Of a stretch of DNA of 12,639 bases, positions 1 through 5,496 are shown piece by piece. A model generated the notes under the pieces. That model searched no databases. It saw only the letters and a program-made list of their open reading frames with translations, and was not told the DNA's origin. The stretch is taken from contig JACRGN010000073.1 of the NCBI GenBank assembly GCA_016234205.1, forward strand, positions 1 through 12,639, given 5' to 3'. Every line of letters starts with the position of its first letter. The stretch's first letter is position 1. Both the position numbers and the translations under genes were made by a program. Source of the DNA: Nitrospinota bacterium (GTDB taxonomy: Bacteria > Nitrospinota > Nitrospinia > UBA9942).

Positions 1-221
1 TGACCTACATCCCAGATTATTAAATCTTCAGGAGTATTAAAGGTATAGTGCAGGGCTATTGTGAGCTCAACAACACCGGGATTGGATGCGAGATGACCGC
101 CTGTTTTAGAAACGGCATCTACTATAAATTCCCGTATCTCCTTTGAAAGTTTAGGGAGATTTTCCCTTTCAATCTTTTTTAAATCTACAGGGCTGTTTAT
201 GGTATCTAAAAACTTACTCAT
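1..221 (-). CDS. dxs: 1-deoxy-D-xylulose-5-phosphate synthase, N-terminal part (cut by window edge)
   Basis: The thiamine-diphosphate enzyme DXS condenses pyruvate and glyceraldehyde-3-phosphate, the first step of the MEP isoprenoid pathway. About 73 N-terminal residues are visible, starting MSKFLDTINSPVDLKKI. They include the family signatures INSPxDLKK, LPKLSKEIREFI, VSKTGGHLASNPGVVELTIALHY and FNTPEDLIIWDVG, all in the expected order. The rest of the gene lies to the left of the window. It follows ispA, its usual neighbour, and would supply the precursor pathway that IspA uses. No clear Shine-Dalgarno sequence precedes the ATG; instead the start lies 10 bases beyond the end of repeat R1. 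A P replaces the more common L in the SNLGVVELT motif, which is minor. The identification is very secure. Confidence 0.96.
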   Translation of the reverse strand, partial: MSKFLDTINSPVDLKKIERENLPKLSKEIREFIVDAVSKTGGHLASNPGVVELTIALHYTFNTPEDLIIWDVG

Positions 222-231
222 AATTATTCTT

Positions 232-309
232 GCCACGAATCTACACGAATGGACACAAATTAAAGAAATTAAGAATTTTTATTCGTGTAAATTCGTGTTC
301 ATTCGCGGC
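232..309. repeat. R1: imperfect inverted-repeat element between ispA and dxs
   Basis: The element runs from GCCAC (232) to GCGGC (305-309). Its arms are built from tandem copies of a roughly 10-base unit, ACACGAATNN, and about 23 of the first 29 positions match between the left arm and the reverse complement of the right arm. The right end continues into GGCTAATCAG, which overlaps the ispA stop codon (313-315). The left end is 10 bases from the dxs ATG, so the element fills the whole gap. It belongs to the same family as R2-R8 by its ends and layout. Confidence 0.8.
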
Positions 310-312
310 TAA

Positions 313-1203
313 TCAGAATTTTCTCGCTATTATATATTCCGATATATCCTTTAGCACTTCTGCTCTATCACCAAACATCTCAAGGGATTTTATACTGCTG
401 TCAATCAGTCTGCCTGCAATCTTTTTTGATTCGGCAAGCCCAAAAACTGCCGGGTATGTAATCTTCTTCATCCTCTCGTCACTGCCGGCAGTCTTCCCCA
501 TTACCTCGCTCTCCCCCTCCACATCAAGTATATCATCCATCACCTGGAAGGCAAGACCAATATTTTCAGCATAACGTGTGAGTGCGTTTAATTCGTCATC
601 TTCACAGCCGCTTAGTATTGCACCTGCTCTTACAGCAGATAAAATCATCTCGCCTGTCTTATGAGTATGTATATATTCAAGTGTAGGTATATCCAGATTT
701 TTTCCTGTAGATTGAATATCAACAACCTGACCCCCGATAGTTCCGAATACACCTACTGCATTTGCTATTTCATTAATAGCCCTTAAAATGACGGAGGGAT
801 TTGTATGAGGCATAAGTCTCGTATCGCTCATTATCTGAAATGCCATAGTCAAGAGGGCATCGCCTGCCAAAATAGCAATTGCCTCGCCGAATTCCTTGTG
901 ATTTGTCGGTTTGCCCCGCCTGAAGTCATCATTATCAATAGCAGGCAGGTCATCATGTATGAGTGTATATGTATGTATCATCTCAATAGCACAGGCAAAT
1001 GGAAGGACAGCCTCCCTCTTTCCGCCTACTGTCTCTGCCGATGCAATGACCAGTATGGGTCTTAGCCGCTTTCCTCCCGCAAACAGGCTGTATCTCATAG
1101 AGTTGTAAATATCAGGAGGATATGTGTTATTGGATGGTATATGCCTGTCAAGTGCATTATCCACCAGTGCTTTCATTTCATTTAGATATTCTTTTATATT
1201 CAT
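313..1203 (-). CDS. ispA: Short-chain polyprenyl (farnesyl/geranylgeranyl) diphosphate synthase
   Basis: This 296-residue trans-prenyltransferase adds isopentenyl diphosphate to allylic diphosphates in the cytosol, making C15 or C20 precursors for quinones and for undecaprenyl carriers. The first aspartate-rich motif is DDLPAIDNDD (residues 84-93), with the two-residue insertion typical of bacterial FPP synthases, followed by RRGKPTNH. The second motif is FQVMDDILD (219-227), followed by GKTAGSDERMKKITYP. GGKRLRP (43-49) binds IPP. Tyr79 lies five residues before the first motif, as in E. coli IspA (HAYSLIHDD), which favours a short product. Exact chain length (C15 or C20) cannot be decided from sequence alone. 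The gene is upstream of dxs in the minus-strand series. The ATG has no clear Shine-Dalgarno; a TATAAT (complement of 1212-1217) lies 8 bases upstream, at the end of R2. Confidence 0.93.
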   Translation of the reverse strand: MNIKEYLNEMKALVDNALDRHIPSNNTYPPDIYNSMRYSLFAGGKRLRPILVIASAETVGGKREAVLPFACAIEMIHTYTLIHDDLPAIDNDDFRRGKPTNHKEFGEAIAILAGDALLTMAFQIMSDTRLMPHTNPSVILRAINEIANAVGVFGTIGGQVVDIQSTGKNLDIPTLEYIHTHKTGEMILSAVRAGAILSGCEDDELNALTRYAENIGLAFQVMDDILDVEGESEVMGKTAGSDERMKKITYPAVFGLAESKKIAGRLIDSSIKSLEMFGDRAEVLKDISEYIIARKF

Positions 1204-1227
1204 GTATAGGAATTATAAAATACTTTA

Positions 1228-1309
1228 GCCACTAAGACACAGGCACAAAGAAATAAAGAAATAAAGAAATAAAGAATAATTTTTTCCCCTTCGTGTCTTC
1301 GTGTCTGGC
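1228..1309. repeat. R2: inverted-repeat element with an inner octamer tandem
   Basis: The element runs from GCCACTAAGACACAGGCAC on the left to TTCGTGTCTTCGTGTCTGGC on the right, which are imperfect reverse complements built from CACNAAGA-type units. Between the arms are three perfect copies of AAATAAAG (1251-1274). The right end is followed by ATGTCTTTGTT, matching the TCTTTGTT that follows R6. The left flank carries TATAGGAATTATAAA, the same AT-rich border seen beside R3, R5 and R8. Confidence 0.75.
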
Positions 1310-1355
1310 ATGTCTTTGTTAATAAGTAAATCTTAATTCCAATAATACGATATTG

Positions 1356-2387
1356 TCAAGAAATCTTCTCCAATCCCCCGACCCTTACCCCTATGAGCCT
1401 GACCTTTTTTTTAAACTCAAACCTTTTCAGGCAGTCAAATGCAGCCTTTCTTATTTCTTCCTCTGAGTCTGTGGGTTTAGAAATGGTCTTTGCCCTCGTA
1501 TGTGTTTCAAAATCACTAAACCTCACCTTTACTGTAACTGTCTTCCCTTTATAGCCTGACTCCTTCATTTCATCAATGACATCCCTTGTAAGTCCTGCAA
1601 GTGTCTTTGCTATTACCTGCCAGTTGCCTGTATCCTTCTCAAAGGTTATTTCCCTGCTATGAGATTTTGGCTCCCAGTGTGTGACGAGGGGGCTTTCATC
1701 TATACCCCTCGCTGCATTATAGAGATAATCTCCATGGGATTCTCCAAATTCCTCAATAAGTTTATCAATTGGCAATGAGGCAAGTTCTCCTATTGTTTTA
1801 ATGCCCATATTTTTTAGATATGCCTCTGTCTTAGGTCCCACACCCCACAGTTTCCTTACAGACAACTGCCAGATGCGGCTCTCTATCTCATCCTCTTTAA
1901 TTATTGTAAGACCGTCGGGTTTCTGCATATCGGAGGCAATCTTTGCGAGGAGTTTATTAGGCGCTATGCCAATAGAGCATGTAAGCCCTGTCCCTTCTTT
2001 AATCCTTTTTTTAATCTCCCTTGCAATCTCTTCTAAAGGTTTGTCTATTTCTGATATATCAAGGAATGCCTCATCAATTCCCATATCTTCAATTATAGTT
2101 GTAAATTCCCTTAGGATATTCTTGACCTTTTCGGATGCCCTCTGGTATTCCTCATAATCCACAGGCAGGAAGACGGCATCAGGGCAGAGCTTGTAGGCAG
2201 TTCTTAAAGGCATTGCAGAGTGTATCCCAAACCTCCTTGCCTCATAAGATGCAGTTGATACCACTCCCCTCTTTGTAGGGTCGCCGCTCCCTCCAACTAC
2301 AATAGGCTTGCCTGTCAGTTCAGGATGCCTCTTCTGTTCAACTGATGCAAAAAAGGCATCCATATCAATATGAAGAATCCGCCTCAT
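1356..2387 (-). CDS. dinB: DNA polymerase IV (Y-family translesion polymerase)
   Basis: This 343-residue Y-family polymerase copies past DNA lesions and makes errors under stress. The N-terminal motif HIDMDAFFASVEQ carries the metal-binding Asp8 and the steric-gate Phe13. GIDEAFLDI supplies Asp105 and Glu106. CSIGIAPNKLLAKIASDMQKP is the conserved palm segment. LWGVGPKTEAYLKNMGIKTIGELA is the helix-hairpin-helix thumb, and the little-finger domain ends in RLIGVRVGGL. The chain stops only four residues after that (EKIS). The usual C-terminal sliding-clamp peptide of the QLxLF type, which normally sits here, is not visible. The gene is not part of the normal xse-isp-dxs set and separates ispA from xseB. 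The start follows from HIDMD being at residue 6; no strong Shine-Dalgarno is seen. Confidence 0.95.
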   Translation of the reverse strand: MRRILHIDMDAFFASVEQKRHPELTGKPIVVGGSGDPTKRGVVSTASYEARRFGIHSAMPLRTAYKLCPDAVFLPVDYEEYQRASEKVKNILREFTTIIEDMGIDEAFLDISEIDKPLEEIAREIKKRIKEGTGLTCSIGIAPNKLLAKIASDMQKPDGLTIIKEDEIESRIWQLSVRKLWGVGPKTEAYLKNMGIKTIGELASLPIDKLIEEFGESHGDYLYNAARGIDESPLVTHWEPKSHSREITFEKDTGNWQVIAKTLAGLTRDVIDEMKESGYKGKTVTVKVRFSDFETHTRAKTISKPTDSEEEIRKAAFDCLKRFEFKKKVRLIGVRVGGLEKIS

Positions 2388-2412
2388 GTTTTAATGTATA
2401 GGAAATTATATA

Positions 2413-2511
2413 GCCACCAAGACGCAAAGGCACAAAGACGCAAGAGGCAAGAAAAAAATCTTACTTCTTATCTTTTTCTGTGGTCTCTGTGTCCTCTGTG
2501 TCCTCTGTGGC
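2413..2511. repeat. R3: inverted-repeat element upstream of dinB
   Basis: Left end GCCACCAAGACGCAAAGGC, right end TGTCCTCTGTGTCCTCTGTGGC, then CTAATCAGGTTTTTGTT. The inner core, GCAAGAGGCAAG followed by an A-run and TCTTRCTTCTTA, recurs almost identically in R8 about 9.7 kb away, so R3 and R8 are the closest pair in the window. The left flank TATAGGAAATTATATA reaches to within 10 bases of the dinB start. Together with the promoter at 2629-2657 it accounts for the gap 2388-2713 between dinB and the HEPN gene. Confidence 0.8.
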
Positions 2512-2601
2512 TAATCAGGTTTTTGTTCTTAAAATCACCGCAGATGTCTGTTTTGTTATCCCTATTATACCGTATTAAATCCCCAATTTCCCACGATTTT
2601 A

Positions 2602-2629
2602 GGAGGATTTCTTCTGGAGGATTTCTTCT
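2602..2629. repeat. Tandem 14-base repeat before the HEPN gene promoter
   Basis: GGAGGATTTCTTCT occurs twice in direct succession without a mismatch. The first copy includes a perfect AGGAGG, but no start codon with a usable reading frame follows, so I do not call a gene here. Confidence 0.75.
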
Positions 2630-2657
2630 TGACTATCTCACCTTTAATTCCTATAAT
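2629..2657 (+). promoter_or_regulatory. Predicted sigma70-type promoter for the HEPN gene
   Basis: TTGACT (2629-2634), a 17-base spacer, then a perfect TATAAT (2652-2657). Transcription would begin near 2664, giving a leader of about 50 bases to the ATG at 2714. It is the best promoter match in the left half of the window and points away from dinB, into the inserted segment. Confidence 0.6.
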
Positions 2658-2713
2658 CCAGCATAATGTTGAATAAACTTAAAAAAGAATGTTCTCTGTA
2701 AATAGGAAAAATT

Positions 2714-3268
2714 ATGAAACCTGAAGATATGCCAGCATGGTGCTTCTTAACAGGGCAATTTCTTCTCAGATTCGATAAGAAAAAAAGATATTCTCACTAC
2801 TCAGAGGTTCACAACGATTTTTTAAAATCAACTGAAACAGATCCCCCGCTTAGCGATTTTCTATATATCAACCCTGCTGTTGTCATCATGCTGTGTTATG
2901 GCCTTTTGGTATACCCTGTGGAATATTGGAATACTTTTCTTAAAGATGAATTAAGTGTGAAGAGATTAAATGAAGGCATTGTTGCTGCGGCTCAACACAT
3001 GGGGGTATCAGTTACAACGTTTATAGAGTTGTTCAGTGTAAAACTATGGAAGAGTTCCACCTCTGAGCCAAATTTCATACGAAAGCTCAGAAACGCCATC
3101 GCACATTCACACATAAAAGTAGACATGGAGCATAATCTTTATACCTTTTGGAACATTAATAAAAACAACGAGATTGATTTTGAAATATTGGCATCCACGG
3201 AAAATATAGGCATTTTCTTAACGGGTTTAGGAAGGCATTTTAGTAATACACAAAGACATATCAGATAA
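2714..3268 (+). CDS. HEPN-domain protein (pEK499_p136-like), possible cassette-borne RNase
   Basis: This 184-residue protein has the HEPN motif Rx4H as Arg126-NAIA-His131 within FIRKLRNAIAHSHI. That wording resembles the pEK499_p136-type HEPN family; the assignment is from memory of the motif, not from a search. HEPN proteins are often metal-independent ribonucleases in toxin-antitoxin and anti-phage systems, with Arg and His in the active site of a dimer. No second domain and no obvious antitoxin partner are present. The ATG has AGGA six bases upstream (2704-2707) and a strong promoter ahead of that. The gene runs opposite to the flanking dinB and xseB and splits an otherwise standard operon. 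Its TAA stop lies inside an attC-like site, a hallmark of integron cassettes. A defence or toxin role is inference. Confidence 0.75.
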   Translation: MKPEDMPAWCFLTGQFLLRFDKKKRYSHYSEVHNDFLKSTETDPPLSDFLYINPAVVIMLCYGLLVYPVEYWNTFLKDELSVKRLNEGIVAAAQHMGVSVTTFIELFSVKLWKSSTSEPNFIRKLRNAIAHSHIKVDMEHNLYTFWNINKNNEIDFEILASTENIGIFLTGLGRHFSNTQRHIR

Positions 3269-3328
3269 CAACCGCATCAACTCGGACTGGCAACTCCGCT
3301 GAACTCCGTTGCCAGCCGGTTATGCTGA
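3261..3328 (+). other. Integron attC-like recombination site overlapping the HEPN stop codon
   Basis: The outer arms TCAGATAACAACCG (3261-3274) and CGGTTATGCTGA (3317-3328) are imperfect reverse complements, giving R''/R' boxes ATAAC and GTTAT. The inner arms CTGGCAAC and GTTGCCAG pair perfectly. The inner left arm TCGGACTGGC carries one unpaired A against GCCAGCCGG, like the extrahelical base of attC sites. The R' box GTTATGC (3319-3325) departs from GTTRRRY at one position. Length (68 bases), position on the gene's stop codon and bulge all fit attC. Known for the family: integrases cut the folded single strand at G^TT. No integrase is visible, and chance hairpins of this type are possible. 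Confidence 0.6.
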
Positions 3329-3329
3329 T

Positions 3330-3461
3330 CATTCTCCCTTCGCTTCGCTAAGGGAGAATGCGGAGTTAAGCCGGAACTCCTTGTTCCCCTCGCTCCGCTT
3401 CGGGAGAACAAGGAGTTCAAGACCAATACGCCCCTACGGGGCTACGGCTTAACTCCGCATT
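3330..3461. repeat. Composite multi-hairpin palindrome after the attC-like site
   Basis: There are four nested or adjacent inverted repeats. An 11-base perfect stem CATTCTCCCTT/AAGGGAGAATG (3330-3340/3350-3360) has a CGCTTCGCT loop. A 17-base perfect outer stem (3357-3373/3445-3461) contains GCGGAGTTAAGCC. Inside it are a 13-base perfect stem GAACTCCTTGTTC/GAACAAGGAGTTC (3374-3386/3406-3418) and a small hairpin GCCCC-TAC-GGGGC (3430-3442). The first hairpin's right arm overlaps the outer stem, so two folds compete. The motif GGAGTT/AACTCC recurs throughout, including in the attC-like site. No T-run follows, so a Rho-independent terminator is not supported. Confidence 0.8.
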
Positions 3462-3509
3462 ATAATCCTGCAGTTTCTGCGTCCTTTTGTATTTTTTGGG
3501 TTAAGAATC

Positions 3510-3761
3510 CTATTTTTCGGAGGGATCTTCTGTTTCCGGGGAGGGCTCAAAGGGTTCAGCCTTTAATTTTCCAGTCTCATCTTTTGTCAATATCTCAATC
3601 TTTTTTTCTGCCTCTCTTAGTTTCTGGGAGCATATCCGCGACATCTTAATCCCTTCCTCAAAGATCTCAAGGGATTTATCAAGGTCTAAATCGCCTTTTT
3701 CTAATTTCTCAACAATCTCTTCCAGTCTTTTTAGTGCCTTTTCAAATTTAATTTCAGACAT
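3510..3761 (-). CDS. xseB: Exodeoxyribonuclease VII small subunit
   Basis: This 83-residue protein is close to the family's usual length of about 80. The signature FEKALKRLEEIVEKLEKGDLDLDKSLEIFEEGIKMSRICSQKLREAEKKIEIL forms the coiled helical hairpin of XseB, which assembles in several copies along XseA to make exonuclease VII, a single-strand-specific nuclease working from both ends. The charged tail after residue 63 is variable in the family. It lies 156 bases downstream of xseA, separated by element R4. The ATG has no Shine-Dalgarno and sits 12 bases beyond the R4 end. Downstream, the inserted HEPN cassette separates it from dinB and ispA. Confidence 0.95.
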   Translation of the reverse strand: MSEIKFEKALKRLEEIVEKLEKGDLDLDKSLEIFEEGIKMSRICSQKLREAEKKIEILTKDETGKLKAEPFEPSPETEDPSEK

Positions 3762-3773
3762 AATAAATTTTTA

Positions 3774-3914
3774 GCCACCGACTTTCACAGACTAATATTA
3801 ACAGAAAATGAGAAGTTAAGAGGGTAAGAAGATGGGAAAAAAAATACACTATCCTATCTTCTCAACTTCATAACTTCTTATCTTCTTGCTGTTAAGTCCG
3901 TGTGAGTCCGTGGC
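3774..3914. repeat. R4: long inverted-repeat element between xseA and xseB
   Basis: The arms of about 60 bases are imperfect reverse complements in three layers. Outer: GCCACCGACTTTCACAGAC against GTGTGAGTCCGTGGC. Middle: TTAACAG against CTGTTAA. Inner: GAGAAGTTAAGAGGGTAAG and the complementary TCTTCTCAACTTCATAACTT. The right end, GTGGCAAATTAAG, overlaps the xseA stop (3918-3920), and the left end lies 12 bases before the xseB ATG. Confidence 0.8.
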
Positions 3915-3917
3915 AAA

Positions 3918-5258
3918 TTAAGATCTTTTTTCTTCAACTCTGCAAATCAATTCCCCTCTGGATAATCTTACATTAACCTGCCCGTCTTTTTCAACCTCTA
4001 TTGCGTCTTTTATGATTTTCATGTCAGGGATTCTCCTGCATATACTGTATCCCCTCTCCATGACTGACAGGGGGCTTAGGGCGTTAAGTTTGCCTAACTC
4101 ACCATTTAGTCTTTTGTCAAACATTTCCATTCTATGCTCTATAGCCGTTTCAAGTCCTTTAGTTAATTCCGTGAGTATTTCCTTGATTCTCCGTATTCTG
4201 ACCTCCGGATTGAGTATAAAAAGGCTTCTTGAGAGATGAAATGTCTTCTCCGTAAATTTTTTGTATATTAATAGTGGAGACCTGCTTACCCTTAAACCCA
4301 TATCATCAATCTTCTGCTGGAGTTCATATATTTTATCCAAAGGTGACTTTAAGACCCTTCTTTCCTGCAATCCTGTAAGGTCACTTTTTAGTATATCAAC
4401 CATATTCTGAATTGAGTATGTTAACCTTTTCTCTAAACCTATAATATTTTGAACTACCTCTTTCCTATCTCTTACAACAAGCTCTGCTGCTGCTGATGGC
4501 GTTGGCGCCCTTAAATCAGCAACAAAGTCTGCAATTGTATAATCTATCTCATGCCCTACAGCGGAGATTACAGGTATCTTTGAATCATAGATTGCCCTTG
4601 CAACAACCTCCTCATTGAATGCCCAGAGGTCTTCAATTGAGCCTCCGCCCCTGCCGACAATCATTACATCAATATCAGGCAGTGCATTCAATTCCCTTAT
4701 TGCCTGTGCTATCTCCACTGATGCACCCTCGCCCTGAACCTTGACAGGGTAGATGATAATGTGGACACTGGAGAATCTCCTGTCAATAATACGGAGTATG
4801 TCCCTTATAGCAGCACCTGTCGGCGATGTGACAATGGCTATTTTTTGCGGGAATTGTGGAATCGGTTTTTTATGTGCCTCATCAAAGAGACCTTCTTTAA
4901 AGAGTTTTTCCTTTAACTGCTCAAATGCTAATTGCAATGCACCTATACCCTTTGGCTCCATGTAATCTGCAATTAGCTGGTATTCGCCCCTCGGCTCATA
5001 GACACTTATTCTTCCCCTGACAATTACATGAAGGCCGTCTTCAGGCTCAAATTTTAACAGCCTCTTATTCAATTTGAATAAAACTACCTTTAATTGGCTG
5101 TCCTTATCTTTGAGGGTAAAGTAGGCATGGCCTGAATTGGGAACCCTGAAATTAGAAATCTCACCCTCAACCCATATATCGCTGAAATCCTCTTCAAGGA
5201 CAAATTTTATTGCACGGGTAAGCTCCGATACAGTGTATATTTCTCTTTCTTGATTCAT
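3918..5258 (-). CDS. xseA: Exodeoxyribonuclease VII large subunit
   Basis: This is the catalytic subunit of exonuclease VII, which degrades single-stranded DNA during repair and recombination. From the chosen ATG it has 446 residues (E. coli about 456). Residues 1-100 are the OB-fold DNA-binding domain (IYTVSELTRAIKFVLEEDF, WVEGEISNF, SGHAYFTLKD). The catalytic core has FPQKIAIVTSPTGAAIRDIL, GRGGGSIEDLWAFNEE (202-217), and AVGHEIDYTIADFVADLRAPTPSAAAE, carrying Asp239, Asp244 and Asp248. A long helical region follows, and ERGYSICRR is in the C-terminal part. The frame stays open upstream to 5363, but those 35 residues are translated repeat R5 and only look like a signal peptide. YTVSELT fits the normal N-terminus, so I start at MNQERE. 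It lies between folD and xseB. Confidence 0.95.
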   Translation of the reverse strand: MNQEREIYTVSELTRAIKFVLEEDFSDIWVEGEISNFRVPNSGHAYFTLKDKDSQLKVVLFKLNKRLLKFEPEDGLHVIVRGRISVYEPRGEYQLIADYMEPKGIGALQLAFEQLKEKLFKEGLFDEAHKKPIPQFPQKIAIVTSPTGAAIRDILRIIDRRFSSVHIIIYPVKVQGEGASVEIAQAIRELNALPDIDVMIVGRGGGSIEDLWAFNEEVVARAIYDSKIPVISAVGHEIDYTIADFVADLRAPTPSAAAELVVRDRKEVVQNIIGLEKRLTYSIQNMVDILKSDLTGLQERRVLKSPLDKIYELQQKIDDMGLRVSRSPLLIYKKFTEKTFHLSRSLFILNPEVRIRRIKEILTELTKGLETAIEHRMEMFDKRLNGELGKLNALSPLSVMERGYSICRRIPDMKIIKDAIEVEKDGQVNVRLSRGELICRVEEKRS

Positions 5259-5277
5259 AGAAATTATAAATTCTTTT

Positions 5278-5492
5278 GCCACAGGCATGGAGAGGACAAA
5301 GGAAAGACAAAACAAAAAAATTAAAAAACTAAATTTGAACACGGATAAACACAGAAATGTCATTCCGAACGAAGTGAGGAATCTCGGTTTTGAGATTCTT
5401 CGGGCTTTGCCCTCAGAATGACAGTAATGCTGTCATCTGTGAAAATCAGTGTCCTATGATTTTATTTATCTGTGCCTCAGTGTCTCAGTGGT
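5278..5492. repeat. R5: nested inverted-repeat element between folD and xseA
   Basis: There are three shells. The outer ends are GCCACAGGCATGGAG and CTCAGTGTCTCAGTGG. Within these is a second pair, ACACGGATAAACACAGA (5339-5355 region) and the complement of TCTGTGAAAATCAGTGT. Within that sits a CATTC-type palindrome at 5358-5423. The right end continues GTTTAATCATGTTTTGTT, matching the CTAATCAGGTTTTTGTT beside R3 and overlapping the folD stop (5497-5499). The left flank AGAAATTATAAATTCTTTT reaches the xseA ATG. Confidence 0.75.
5358..5423. repeat. CATTC(T/C)GAG-type palindromic repeat inserted inside R5
   Basis: Ends TGTCATTC and GAATGACA. The central stem GAATCTC (5379-5385) and GAGATTC (5392-5398) closes a GGTTTT loop. 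Left-arm GAACGAAGTGAG and right-arm CTTCGGGCTTTGCCCTCAG diverge around the middle. Short palindromes of this wording are scattered in many bacterial genomes. An adjoining hairpin TGACAG/CTGTCA lies at 5419-5435. Confidence 0.75.
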
Positions 5493-5496
5493 TTAA

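Noticed and set aside
1251..1274. Short regular repeats in R2 considered as a CRISPR array
   Set aside because: The unit is 8 bases with no spacers; it is a simple tandem repeat.
2370..2666. Plus-strand 98-codon ORF through R3
   Set aside because: Translation of the repeat and promoter region, with no ribosome binding site and overlapping the dinB start.
3430..3461. Rho-independent terminator between the HEPN gene and xseB
   Set aside because: Stable hairpins exist, but none is followed by a T-run on either strand.
5259..5363. N-terminal extension of XseA that looks like a signal peptide (hydrophobic FLIFLFCLSFVLSM)
   Set aside because: It is the translation of the R5 repeat and its flank; exonuclease VII is cytosolic, and family members begin close to the YTVSELT motif, so the start is at 5258.
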